From Fulvia fulva (Eukaryota; Ascomycota; Dothideomycetes; Mycosphaerellales; Mycosphaerellaceae), in contig NC_063014.1 of assembly GCF_020509005.1 (NCBI RefSeq), positions 5,890,001-5,954,000 on the forward strand: DNA of 64,000 nt, written 5' to 3'. Shown piece by piece: positions 1 to 11,042 of the stretch. A program made the translations under genes and the position numbers. Each line of letters starts with the position of its first letter. The first letter of the stretch is position 1. Below the pieces are notes generated by a model. That model saw only the letters and a program-made list of their open reading frames with translations, was not told where the DNA came from and made no database searches.

Positions 1-3000
1 TATATAGAGTCACTAATAAGAAAGATCCTATTCCTATTCCTTCTAAACACTAGAATTATAAGGTCTGCTCCCTTATAAACACAAGGAAGTTCAAAGGACC
101 TGCTATAGAGAGGAAAGGGGAGAGGCTGGCCCTCATCTCTATTGACATCTATAGGCCTTTTTAGGGCGTAGTCTCTAGGCTAGGATATAAATATTAGCTT
201 AAGATTATAGATAACTTCTCTAGGAAGAAGTAGGTAATCCCTTTAAAGGCTAGGAGCGACGCTCCTATAGCCCTACGGGATTAGAAGGTCTAGGCAGAAC
301 GGTAGTTAAGGTGCTTTCTGTCTACGATCTGTAGTAATAGTATAAAGGAAATTCTCGCCTTACTAAAAGAGTAGGAGAAGGAGTTTAGTACTTAGATAGA
401 CACAACTAATGCCTATAACTCTCTTCAAAATAGACCTATAGAAAGGTCAATTTAAGCCTCTAAGAACATAGTCCGGGCTATACTTAAAGACTCTAGTATA
501 CTAGTTGAGTTCTAGCTAGAAGCTTTATAAGTATAGACTATAATTAGAAACAGACTGCCTAATAGTCCGATCATTAATAGTATTGCTCTTTTACTAGAAG
601 AAGCCTTTACTAGCTAAGTACCGTTAGTCGACCATTTCCGCGTCTAGTGATACAAAGCTATAGTCTATATAGACCTAAGAGCCTAACCTTAAGGCTTAAG
701 GAGAGACAAGTTAATAAACCGAGGAAAAGAAGCCGTGTTTATAGGCTACTTAGAAAACACTACAAAACAATAGCTATTCTAGGATCCCGATACAAAAGCT
801 ATAAAAGCGTATAGTCACGTCGACTAGTTTAAGAATAAGAAGGGGGGAGATATAAATCTTAGTATCACCTTCACTAACTAGCCGAGTCGAGCGCTATAGC
901 GCAATCCTGTTAGGAGGAAGCCCTTTAGGGCGAAATTTTCCGATAGGGGATTATTAGAGACACCGTTACGAAGGCTAGGAGAAAATATTAAGGCGGTTTT
1001 AACACTATCGAAGGCCGATAACGGTAGATCTATACAGAACCTACCCAAGTTATTAACACTATAGCAACCGCTATTTATATAACTTCCCCCTCCCCTAAAG
1101 GACATTAGGGAATACTAGAAGTTTAGAGATCAGGGTACTCTAATAAAAGAAAAAGAAGATATCGTTTAGTTCGACCTATCCGAACACCTAGCGCCACCTT
1201 AGGTTATAGGCAATAAGAGGTTAAGGGGGGACGGAGATAATAACTCTAAAGAGTATAAGCCTAAATACTATAAGGCTCTTATCGCCTAGATGTTCTATCT
1301 AGACCCTATAATAAGCTAGGTAGAGGAGATTCTAACCGACGTAGAAGAATATACATTTGCTACTATTAGGTAGGCTATAGCCTATTAGTAGGAAGTACCA
1401 ATCCTAAAGTCCTATAAGGTAGCCGTAGAAGACCCTAAATAGGGATATATATAGAGAGAGGCAATCGAGAACGAACTTATTGCCTTAGTAAGCAATAACA
1501 TCTAGGAAGTAGTTATACCGCCAAAGGGTACGAATCTAATTACTTCTAGGTAGGTCTTTGATATAAAAAGAATAATTAGTAGAGCTATTAAGAAGTTCAA
1601 GGCAAGACTAGTTATAAGAGGGTTTTTATAGAAATATAGGGTTGACTTCGAAGAGACCTTTATACCTACTGTTAGACATAATACTCTCCGAGTATTTATA
1701 GTAGTAGTGTATAAGAGAGATCTCGAGATACACCTAGTAGATATAAACAATGCTTTTACCTAAAGTAGCCTTCTTAAAGACATCTATATAATCCTACCTC
1801 TAGGAGTTGAAGCACCTCTAAACATAGTGTTTAAGGTCCTACGAAGCCTTTATAGGCTTAAGTAAGTAGCTAGAGACTAGAACAAGCTCTATATTACGAA
1901 GCTAGAGAAGATTAGATTTACCTAGTCCTAGGTAGATCTATAGCTACTTATCTATACGGATAGAGACCTTATAGTCCTTACCTATATAGATGATATACCT
2001 ATTAGAGCTCCGAAGCTATTAGATGTTTAGTGGTTTAAGGCTAAGCTTAGAAAAGTGTTTAAGATTAAAGATCTTAGTGAACCTACGAAGATCCTTAGAA
2101 TAAGGATTATAAGAGATAGGTCCTAAGGCACTTTAAAGCTTAATTAAGGACACTATGTCTACGCTAACTTAGCTAAGATAAATATAGCTAGAGAGAAGGC
2201 TACGCTAACCTACTTACCTATAGAGAGCTACGAGTATTTAGTGCCTACGGTACCTATAGATAAGAGGTGTAACAAACAGGATTACTAGAGCTATAATAGT
2301 ACCTAGATATAGCTAATAATAATAACAAGGCTAGACTTAGCATTCCCCCTTAGAAGAATTAGCTCATATGTTACTAATCCCTCGTAGTAGTATATAAAGG
2401 CTTTAAAGAAGCTCTCCCAATACCTACGGTCGTACCTAGACCTAGGTCTTATATATAGAAAGGGAGGGGGCAATCTCTAGAGATACTCGGACTCTAACTA
2501 CGCTATAGACAAAGTAGATAGAGTCTTGATTCTAGGATACGTATAGTTCCTTTATAGATCACCTATGTCCTAGATAAGTAGGAAGTAGAAGTCTATTATA
2601 ACATTAACAATAGAAGCTGAGTTTATAGCTATAAACGCAGCCGTAAAGCAGTCACAATTTTTTGCTACTGTCCTTAGGGAAATAGGGTGCCTAGAACTAG
2701 TAGGAAAGAGCTCTTTCTAGCCGAGTATAAGGGCAAGCAAGGGCACTATTAACGAGCTAAGGCTAGTCAAGCTTATAGGTGATAACTAAGCCGCTTTAAC
2801 ACTTATTAAAGATGCCTATATACATAAAAGGTCAAAGCATATTGATGTTATATATAACTATATTAGACATCTCTAGTGGTAGAAGAAGATTATAGTAGAC
2901 TACTACTATATAAAGGATATAGCTACTAATAGGTTAATAAAGCCCCTTAATAGCTAGTAGTTCTAAAACTTTGTAAGGTAGCTCTAGCTTACGTAAAGGG

Positions 3001-3031
3001 ATTGTAGGAGACTATATAGCCTGAGTAGGAG

Positions 3032-3265
3032 TGTTAAGAACATACAGGCCGTAGGACAAGTATGTAGGTGTGGGTATGTTATGTGACTAGATCACGTGAC
3101 TAGGATTTGCTAGCCTATAGGCTAGCAAACATCCGGACACCTAGCATCTACCTATACTAATACTAGCGATACTATATATAGATACACGCTATCCTATTAG
3201 GTCCTTCTTCGTCTTTCGTATAATCTGCCGTCTTCTACTACTATATAACTCGTACCTATTTAATA
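3032..3265 (+). repeat. Right LTR of the Copia element (end approximate)
   Basis: The RNase H frame ends near 2990. A purine-rich tract (CTGAGTAGGAG) directly precedes TGTTAAGAAC at 3032, which matches the usual polypurine tract followed by an LTR that starts with TG. The right end is placed near TTAATA at about 3260-3265, read as a RIP-changed TTAACA; this end is a guess because no left LTR is available for comparison. The LTR holds a TATATATAG box near 3172 and a CACGTG box near 3093. Confidence 0.55.
3106..3129. repeat. Perfect 24-base palindrome inside the LTR
   Basis: The half-site TTTGCTAGCCTA is followed at once by its exact reverse complement, with no spacer. It can form a 12-bp hairpin. 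Just upstream, GTGACTAG occurs twice (near 3083 and 3096) around CACGTG. The palindrome keeps TG and CA steps that have been lost from most of the element. It could be a regulatory site or an RNA hairpin of the LTR; the sequence alone does not say which. Confidence 0.8.
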
Positions 3266-3479
3266 TATAGTAATCCTAAAAAAGATAAATCTAAAATTTT
3301 AGATTCCCGTATTTTGCCTTATAGAGAGATTCTTCGTAAATCCTTAGCTTCCTACTAAGGTCGCCTCCTAACTATATATATCTTAGTAGTACCCCTATAT
3401 ACCCCTACTACGTAATTAACCGTTAAAGGTTAATAAGATTCGACGCGTAAATTTCAGGGTCTAAAGGGCCCCTTAGGTC

Positions 3480-4980
3480 GTTAACAATACCTTTAACCTT
3501 ACTATATAAGCTACGCTCTTCGGTAAGTACGTAGGCGATATTACGTAGGGCTTCGAAGACGAGCTTATCGCTATTCAATCGGTTAAAGAGGCGAATCTAC
3601 TACTATAGCGAAAGCGAGGGCCTATCGGTAAGCTTTACTATATACTATATTTTATTAACTCGTTACCTTAGCGCCTAGAGCTATTAGATCAACTATAACT
3701 TGACCTTATTACTCTAACGAAGCCGGATAGCGCCTAAGATATATACGGTATTATCTACGCTATCGAGACACGCTAGAATAGCTATATCGATAGTACCGAG
3801 AGAGCCGCGTACCTAATACTAGCTATCGACGAGTTTATACGCCGAGAAGTCGATAGCTAGTATAACTACCTACGCCGCTATATAGAGCGCGGTATAGAGC
3901 CTAGTCTTAGACCTCCTTCGATCGTACGCAATACCCTTACCGCTAACGATTAGACTGTCATTAAGCGATATATCGAGATCCTTCGGCCGTTAAAGGACGT
4001 AACGATAAGTCTATAAGGTAATATCGGCGGCAACTTTAGTATAATCTAGTAGGTACTACCTACTTTCGCTCGCGTAATATAATACTTCGAAGAGTAGCGA
4101 GAGAGGTATCTACTTTAGCTACTACGGCGTGCACTACCGCGGTCTCGAATAACGGCTAATATAACACTTAAACGAGTGTCGGATAAGGAGCTCGAGCTGC
4201 CCTTAACCGTAGAGGGTCACTTCTCTATAGCAATCAACCTTACTTAGTAGAAGATAAGTAAATGCTTTATACGATTAGACGATACGTATATATACGTAGC
4301 AGCAGTCGTACTACACCTAAGATTAAAGTGGCGTTAGCTTAAGTATAACGAAAGCGATGGCCGCTTCGGTCCTACTAATACGTAGATTATAGGCCGTAAG
4401 AAAGAGGTAACGAAGCTCTAACTAACCTACAAGCCAGTCACGATCAAGAAGAAGCAGCCGTAATAGTCCTTACACCTTGTTGTCGATAAGGGCTTCGTCG
4501 AAGATTACGAGAGCGACGAAGATTACGCTTAACGAGGCCTCGATAAGATAGAGCAGTATATACGCCTACCGCGGTGCCCTAAAGCTAAGCTTGCTATTAC
4601 TGATTCACCTATCAAGTATTAGGTTGATAAGCTACCGTAATGGCCTAATCTAGCACGAATGGCGCTCGATATCTACTGCTGCCCTACAATAAGTAATGAG
4701 CCGGAGCGACAGTTTAGTCAAGCAGGTGATATTCTTACACCGAAGCGAAGGCACATAGCAGCAAGCACTATCAACAACCTAATGACCTTGAAAAGCTGGT
4801 GCAAGCAAGGGGTGATAACGATTGAGAAAGAGCTGTTCAAGAGGGTGAGAACTCCGGCAACAACACCTCCGACAGCAACACTAGCAACGACGACGATATA
4901 GGTCTTGGCACGTCACAAGTTGAGCAACCAAGGCAAGTCAGATGCTTTGTATTCACTTGCAAGGCAAGTCACGAGCTAGC
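3480..4980 (+). mobile_element. hAT-family DNA transposon remnant, RIP-degraded except its 3' end
   Basis: A hAT transposase reads on the plus strand. Around 3940-4080 is a stretch like the core of fungal hAT transposases (LTANDW, then IEILRPLKD, then PTFARVI). At 4280-4340 the VAAVVLHL-x-LKWR motif is seen. The C-terminal dimerisation region lies at 4659-4830, with EPERQFSQAGDILTPKRR and LKSWCKQGV. Stops of the TAG/TAA type break the frame up to about 4640. From 4659 to 4901 there is a clean 80-residue open frame with normal CpA and TpG content. Terminal inverted repeats were not found, so the ends are approximate. It directly follows the Copia element and may be nested with it. Confidence 0.85.
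4929..4971 (+). repeat. Two 12-base direct repeats near the hAT 3' end
   Basis: CAAGGCAAGTCA occurs at 4929-4940 and again at 4960-4971. Short repeated motifs close to the ends of hAT elements are known transposase-binding sites, so this pair is read as a subterminal repeat. No matching copies were found in the RIP-altered 5' end. Confidence 0.5.
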
Positions 4981-5642
4981 AGGGTACAAACAATCAAGTC
5001 ATTCACCTCATTTTTGACTCGTTTGTTTGTTGATCAGTCTGATCGGACATGAATATTTAACCTTGAGAGCTGTCGCTTGCAGCTGGCGCGCGATGTCGCA
5101 TTGGCCTTCAGGAGATCCCCGACGGAATTGCATATCGCGTAGAATTCTCTGCGACGTAGTTGGACCTCGACATGGTGCAATTTGCCTATTTAGTACGCTG
5201 TAGCGGAAACACTCTGCCCATAGGACGAGCTGCTCCGTGCCGTGCAAACACGGAGCGGTTGTGTCGGATCAATCGCGGTGGCAATGTAGTGTTCGTTGCT
5301 CGCCACAAAGGTATCGCAGCTTTGTGGAATGATTCCACATGATACTCCCCATCGTCGCGGTCGGCATAGCGACTATGGGTCACAAATCATCTCTTCGACC
5401 AGAGCTTGACTGTGTTTCAGATGTGTCAGTGACATGGGGTGTCGACATTTGTGTGATCCTAACCCTTTTGTTGTGAACAGGATTCATCGCGACGATCCTC
5501 ACTCAGCTGTTGACATGGCCTCATCCCAAGCCAGTTGCTGAACATTGCCTTCGAATTCCTGAGGTCTTTGACCAGGCAAAAAGTAGGAGCCACAGACGCG
5601 CTGTATGCTGATCAGTATATATGCAGTCTAGATTTGAATACT
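4981..5642. other. Non-coding stretch between hAT element and glycosyltransferase gene
   Basis: Base composition returns to normal here. Only short open frames are present and none resembles a known protein. It holds the 3' flank of the minus-strand glycosyltransferase gene, and possibly a last small exon of that gene (see its entry). Confidence 0.5.
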
Positions 5643-6731
5643 TCATGTGCTCACCTCCCGCCGCTCAAGAAAGTCCTCGTAGAGATGCAACCACATATCC
5701 CTGTCGCGGCAGTCTTCAGTCCCGTCATCTCGTGCGCGACACTTAGGCGTAACCTCGTCTCGCTCTTCTTGCGAAGACTCTTTCCAGGGTTTGGGTAAAG
5801 GCCAATCCGAAAAGTGTATGAACTTGGCCTCTTCGTACACCGTGTTAGGGTCCCACGGCTCTTCTTTTGAGCCTAGGTACAGATGGTGATCTTCGTTGCG
5901 GAACTCTCCGCTTAGTAGGTCGTAGCGGCGATGTGGAAGGACGGTGCAGTATGAACCATAGAGGTTGTTGACAATCTCCATGTCAAATTCATCTTCGGAT
6001 CGATTTTGGAAAGCTTCCAGGACTCGGTTCATTTCGAGTTCGGATGGCTGCACAAGGACGAGCTGGGAAGAGAGCGTGGGCTTTTCAGGCAGCCAGTACG
6101 CCCGTGGCATGGCGACGGGTGATGGAGGTAGGAGAAACAGCTCGTCCATAGACTGGTCTGTCAGTTAGCATACGTGGTGTTATGGCCTTGGCAGATGGAA
6201 GCTCACCTGTAGTACAGTAGCATCTGAGTCCAAGCTAAGAACTCTCTTGTACGAGGTCAGGTTGAAAGCCAGCAGCTTAGTGAAAGAGTCTGACCAGGTA
6301 TTGTCTTTTTCTTCCTCCGTTTTGAAGTGCTGTACTTCGATCGGCTGCAATACCACGTGGAAGTCGTCTCGTGCCTTCGACAACAGGCGGCCTTCCTCGG
6401 TGGTCTCATCGAGTACCCACTCTTGAGGAAACATCATGACGCGCGCCGCTTTGCTTCGAACATTCTGCAGTGATTCGAAGATCATAAGTGAGTTGCAGAG
6501 ATAGTCGACGGTGGTCACATATTGGCAGTATGCGTAATCTGTCCAGATTGTGCTCTCTGTAGGGGTGATGGACACAGCCTTATTGCGGAACACTTTCCAC
6601 GGGGTCGCTTCTGGATATCGTTGGAGGTAGTTGCCAGTTTGGGTTGTCATGAAGAGGCAAAGTATGATTAGTGCAGCCAAAGCCAGGATGGGACGCCACT
6701 TCGTCCGGGAACAGAGCGCGTGGAGAATCAT
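5643..6731 (-). CDS. Putative glycosyltransferase, GNT1-like (GT8-type fold)
   Basis: Two exons, 6731-6207 and 6152-5643, joined across a 54-base intron (GTGAGC...CAG), give 344 residues. The start at 6731 gives a short basic tail followed by a hydrophobic stretch (about residues 11-25). That is the layout of a type II membrane anchor in the Golgi or ER. The catalytic part has the LSLDSDA motif, a DxD metal and nucleotide-sugar site, at the end of exon 1. Exon 2 has the MDELFLLPP and AMPRAYW stretches typical of fungal glucose N-acetyltransferase 1-like proteins. In yeast, GNT1 adds GlcNAc to mannans; the substrate here is inferred. The stop at 5643 follows GAGGTGAGC, a good donor site, so a small third exon downstream is possible. 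The gene is the first intact one next to the RIP block. Confidence 0.75.
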
Positions 6732-7988
6732 TTTGGAGCTGTAAAGAGGCTGGTGATTGGATTTTGACGTCTCTTTCCATGCAGTTAGTACAGATCTATC
6801 GGTCCAAGGTGGCTGATGCGACGCAGCCTGCGATGCGTCGCGAGTCTGATTGTTAGTTTCCACGGACCACGGTGGTGCCATCTGGGATTTCACGGCGTAA
6901 GGCCGTGCCGGACCGCATTGACAAGGTATGCAGGTGGAGAGCAATGCATTCTCTCGACTGCTCAGAGCGACAACGCCTGTTCGTTCCTGCAAGCGCTCAC
7001 GGAGTTACATTCACGACGACAGGAATTACTTCCCACTTGGTTTTTTCGACACTTCACAGGTAAGGTCTGACATAGAGCAAGATTTGGTGTAACGAAGAGT
7101 TATGGTTTGCTGGAGACTCTGAATCGTGGCGTGAGGACGTTTTCGCTTGTTTCGTCCTGTTCGGGATGGTGCAATTGGTGCAACGGCCTAGACAGTGCCT
7201 GGAACTCCCTGCTCCTGATCCATGGCATCAACCTTATTCAGGTGAATAAAGCTGTGGGATATCATGATCAATGGAACAGCTTGCGATTGGTCTTGAAAGA
7301 TATGCCATAGCTCAGCCTGGCTGAGATAAGCCTATACATTCCGGAGTGTTCGAACTCCTTTATTCGCACTGCACCTCTTGTGAGACTTGGATCAATCAGG
7401 CCCCGGTATGCCGGGATTGAAGCATACATAATGGACCAAATGCTTTGAACAAGGCAATCAGGCTCAAGGTCGAAGTCAAGTAGGAGACGTCGCTTTCGAT
7501 TGAGCGTCCGTAAAGACCACCGACAGCCCACGTGTCAGACTGATGCATCAGATGGCGTGCTGGTGACTTTGGCCCATGTTGTGATGAGCCACGTGGATCA
7601 GTGGCATCGGGATGCTCCGGGCTCCACCAGGCCTTGGCAAGGCGTGTCAACTTCGTGTCCCTGCTTCTCCCCATTCACATTCACCTCATCTACTCAGGCT
7701 CGTGTAGAACCTGTTTTCAAACATCGCGGCGACACGCTTGCCATACCCCGATGCCATCCAGAATTCGACAGCTTCCATGGATCAAGAGGCCTTGAAGCCA
7801 ACACCTGCACAACTGCGACACTAAGGAGGGCTACAAGATGAGAGACGCTACGATCCAGGCCATAGCACTTCAGGATGACGGGCACCACAAAGAGCTTCGA
7901 CGCTCTCACCGCTTCCTGCCATCTTACCCAGTCGAACCAGACTTTCCTGCATCATGCGCCCGTCCGTTGGCCGAGTTCAAAGTCGACT
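6732..7988. other. Intergenic region, no supported gene
   Basis: Overlapping short frames on both strands, none with recognisable motifs or convincing start and splice context. It contains the promoter of the minus-strand glycosyltransferase gene and the 3' flank of the first DUF6604 gene. Confidence 0.5.
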
Positions 7989-10583
7989 TCACAGCGCCTC
8001 GTCTTCAGCAACCGTCTCCACCTTTGCTTGATACATCGGACTGTCCTCCACCTTAGCGCAGGTACAGCTTCGCTCCGAACGCAGGACCGGGCCCAGCTGT
8101 GCCGATAGACTCGATCTGTCGCTGGTCGCGCTTCCGGGCAGCATCTCAGCCTCGAAATAGTGACCAACATCTGCCAACCACGCAGCTGGCACCTCACTGC
8201 GTACTAATGCACGCGCTTCGTCGGTCCAGTTCACCGGCATCTCGCCACGAGCCAGGACGAACGCCTCGTCCGTATATCTGCTCCCCTGCTTCGAGATGTA
8301 CTCTTCGAGGACGTCTGCGGCATCACCCATGGCAGACGACGTCAAAGGCTTGCCCTCGTCTTCGGCACTCTGGCCATCTTGCAGCACTTCAGCAACGAGT
8401 ATATGGTCCCATTCCGGCCTGGAGGCCAACTGTTCTCCTTTCCATCGAACCCGCACATCCCAGAGCATACGCCTGCAGGCCATGAAGAAGGCTATCAGGT
8501 CGAAATGTAGACCTGGCTCATCATCAAGTCGCTGCTGCTTGAAGAACTTGAGCATCTCCAATCCCGTGAATGCCACCTGGCGACGCCTTCGCTTAGCCGC
8601 TCTGCCGACCTGCTCTTGCATCCTCCGTGACATCTCTTTCTGTAGAGCTGTCTGCATACACCATCGCTTTGGCTTGCCCGAGATGCGCCTCTCATCCGCA
8701 AGTTGTTCCGCCAGTCGAAGGAATGCCGATCCCGTTTCGAACACCCTTCGCTGATCGAACATCTGCTTTTCACTCCTGAGTCCTCTAGCCTCGAGGCGAT
8801 CATTGTCCCGAGAGAAGGATGCTGCCGACATTCCTATACCAATAAATAGGCGCCGGGAAAACGTGGCCATGTTGCCTTCTGGTCCTACTTCATGGATAAA
8901 GGGTCCCTCTTGACCGGCTTGCTCAAGAAACCAATCCATATCCTTCCATCGTTGCAGGACCAGGTTACCATGCCGACACGCTTTGTACAGATAAGCGGAA
9001 GCAAGTATGATCGAGGCATCGTTGGCGATGGAATGCTTGACATGTGACTGCCAGGTGAACACTCTGTCGATCATAATTCCCGACCACGCGGGAAAGGACG
9101 TCCATACTTCTGCGGGCAACCAGTTCTCATCTATCATCAGGGTATGCTGGTAGCTCTGATCGTATTTCAGGGCAGCGATGTTCCCAATAAAAGCCTGCTC
9201 GAACTGCTTCTTTGCTTCCTCAATGATGGGCAGGTAGAGTGTTGAACGCTGGGCAGTTTGACCAATCTGGGAATCATACACCTGACTCATCACACGATGG
9301 GTTCGCGCATCCATCATGCAATACTGGTAAAATGGTGTGTTTCCGCCTTTGGTCAGCTTGTCGATCTCACTGTACAACTGTATCGCGCTGATGAACCACA
9401 GGCAAGCCAGATTACCGGCTCCAACCTGGACAAGTCCATACTGAAACTCATTAGAGAAGCCTTTGCAGTCCTTGTGTTCCTTGACCAGCCGGAATAGGTC
9501 AGGGAACAAGCGATACAGCAGAGTTCCGAAGGAGGAGAGCGAAAAAACTCCTGGCGGCGTCACTTTCTCTTCGTAGCGCCATTGTTCCTTGGTCGAAGCT
9601 CCATTGGCTTTCCGATCCCTTGCGGTAGCCCTCGCAGCGCTGAACAAACCCTGCAGTCCTTTGGTCAAGGCGATGGCCTCTGGACAGAGCATCTGCGTCA
9701 GTTCGTTGTCTACTGCTTGACCTTGTTCGACTGAGCTGGTAGCGTACAAGCCTGGCTTGCCATCAGCATCAGTATCCAGGCGAAGGTGGAGAAATGCCAG
9801 GACGTCATCAACCTCCGCGAAGCTAGGGTGTGCTTCTGTCAGAGTCTCGTTGGCACATGACATGATCCCCAGGGCAGCCTCGGTGACCATCGACGCGGTG
9901 ACTGCCGCGATCTTCTTTTCGCCGTACTCCTGCCAGGTGTCCTTGACGAGCGCTCTCATCTCTTGCATATCTTTTAGAAAGCAGAAGAGCACGAACATCT
10001 TCTCCTCCTTTTCATCCACCTCAAGTGTCGGCCAGTCGACTGGGACTGCTGGCTGAGTCGGCCGCTTTTTTGGCGCAGTGGCCCAGGCTTCTTCGCATGG
10101 CTCTTCAATCTGAAGGTTCTCAAAGAGATTATTCAGAGCCTCTTTTGTCTTGAGCTGGGTGGCCTCGGCATGCTCCGGCAGCGCATGTGCCTGCTTGCCC
10201 TTGGTCTTCTCCTTCTTTCGCTTCCGCCTCGCTTCCAACAGGACGGCAAGAACTTTCTGCAAAACCTCGATCATGTGCTGGTGTCCCTTGCAGGCCATAT
10301 CCTGTGACGCGTAAAACTCGGCGCATACTTCTCGGCCTATGACCACGTCCTGCAGCAACTCCGTGATGTTGCCTGGGATCTCGATCGGCGGCTTCCACGA
10401 TGAAATGAGTTGGGCATATTTGAGCAGTTCCCCGGTCGACACTTTGCCCCTCGCAGTGGATGCCACGGTCCAGCTGCGTCGGCAGGAAGATGCGGTTGAG
10501 ACGAGCCAGCGCGTGATGCGATCGCCACCTTCTTTGTACATCCTGTATCGGCCGCCGATTGGCGCATGACTGTCGGTCAACAT
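7989..10583 (-). CDS. DUF6604-domain protein, copy A (intact)
   Basis: Single exon of 864 residues, starting at the ATG at 10583. The N-terminal ~250 residues match the fungal DUF6604 pattern as I know it: a Y-x-x-YK start, an RWL segment, the W-KPPIEIP stretch near residue 70, then a basic KRKKEK linker. The rest is helical with no catalytic motif I recognise. No signal peptide or membrane segment is seen. The function of DUF6604 proteins is unknown; they are fungal and often occur in variable gene sets. This copy is the only complete member of a tandem array that continues through 15000. A purine-rich, Arg/Lys-rich segment (AAKRRRRQ) near residue 650 could be a nuclear signal. No intron or frame break is seen. 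Confidence 0.8.
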   Translation of the reverse strand: MLTDSHAPIGGRYRMYKEGGDRITRWLVSTASSCRRSWTVASTARGKVSTGELLKYAQLISSWKPPIEIPGNITELLQDVVIGREVCAEFYASQDMACKGHQHMIEVLQKVLAVLLEARRKRKKEKTKGKQAHALPEHAEATQLKTKEALNNLFENLQIEEPCEEAWATAPKKRPTQPAVPVDWPTLEVDEKEEKMFVLFCFLKDMQEMRALVKDTWQEYGEKKIAAVTASMVTEAALGIMSCANETLTEAHPSFAEVDDVLAFLHLRLDTDADGKPGLYATSSVEQGQAVDNELTQMLCPEAIALTKGLQGLFSAARATARDRKANGASTKEQWRYEEKVTPPGVFSLSSFGTLLYRLFPDLFRLVKEHKDCKGFSNEFQYGLVQVGAGNLACLWFISAIQLYSEIDKLTKGGNTPFYQYCMMDARTHRVMSQVYDSQIGQTAQRSTLYLPIIEEAKKQFEQAFIGNIAALKYDQSYQHTLMIDENWLPAEVWTSFPAWSGIMIDRVFTWQSHVKHSIANDASIILASAYLYKACRHGNLVLQRWKDMDWFLEQAGQEGPFIHEVGPEGNMATFSRRLFIGIGMSAASFSRDNDRLEARGLRSEKQMFDQRRVFETGSAFLRLAEQLADERRISGKPKRWCMQTALQKEMSRRMQEQVGRAAKRRRRQVAFTGLEMLKFFKQQRLDDEPGLHFDLIAFFMACRRMLWDVRVRWKGEQLASRPEWDHILVAEVLQDGQSAEDEGKPLTSSAMGDAADVLEEYISKQGSRYTDEAFVLARGEMPVNWTDEARALVRSEVPAAWLADVGHYFEAEMLPGSATSDRSSLSAQLGPVLRSERSCTCAKVEDSPMYQAKVETVAEDEAL

Positions 10584-11042
10584 GGTGATGGACAAAACGC
10601 GCGCTGGAAATCAGATGCAAGAATGTCAGCAAGATTTGTTGCACATGCACGATTGAAGAGTGAGCTGCAAAGTGAGGTGCTGGTGAAGTTTCGAGCACTA
10701 ACGGCTGCACGGGGTCTTTTGTGGAGAAGTTTGTCTTGGCGCACACGGAGTGAATGTGGTCTCCAGCAGCACTGATCTCGATGCAAGCATTGCCTATAAC
10801 TTGGGCACCGCTCATGGATCGTCCTCACAAGCAGTACACAATGATCACAAAGGGGGCTTAAGACTTTTTGAGCTCTGCGCTTTGGCCTGTACAAGCGCCT
10901 CTACATCGAGCACAAAGCACATGCAAAATGGAATCTACAATGAACGCTGCGCGTTAAAGCATTGCACACAGCATGATTGTGAGAGAGCATCATATCGTTC
11001 AGATTCTGGAGCAGCTTGTGCCCAGTGTTAGAGTGCTTCAGA
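10584..11042. other. Spacer between DUF6604 copies A and B
   Basis: About 460 bases with no supported gene. It serves as the upstream region of copy A and the 3' flank of copy B. A minus-strand frame across 10129-10815 is a shadow of copy A. Confidence 0.5.

Larger units (their letters stand above)
1..3265 (+). mobile_element. RIP-degraded Ty1/Copia retrotransposon (5' end outside window)
   Basis: A Copia polyprotein can be read on the plus strand through many stop codons. The integrase part lies at about 60-620, including an FW-x-EA-like stretch near 500 and an NRLPN-like motif near 550. The reverse transcriptase lies at about 1560-2110, with KARLV-x-RGFL, a VDINNAFT-like motif and a Y-x-DD motif near 1985. 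The RNase H part runs from about 2600 to 2960. Nearly all stops are TAG where glutamine (CAG) or tryptophan (TGG) is expected, and CpA and TpG are scarce while TpA is abundant. That is the RIP signature on both strands. No long open frame survives, so this is a dead copy. Domain order integrase, RT, RNase H is the Copia order; Gypsy elements have integrase last. The gag part and left LTR are not in the window. Confidence 0.9.

Noticed and set aside
878..1750. Two short minus-strand frames in the Copia region
   Set aside because: Antisense shadows of the RIP-degraded retrotransposon; the plus-strand reading has the RT and integrase motifs.
10129..10815. A 228-residue minus-strand frame
   Set aside because: It overlaps DUF6604 copy A in another frame; copy A has family support.
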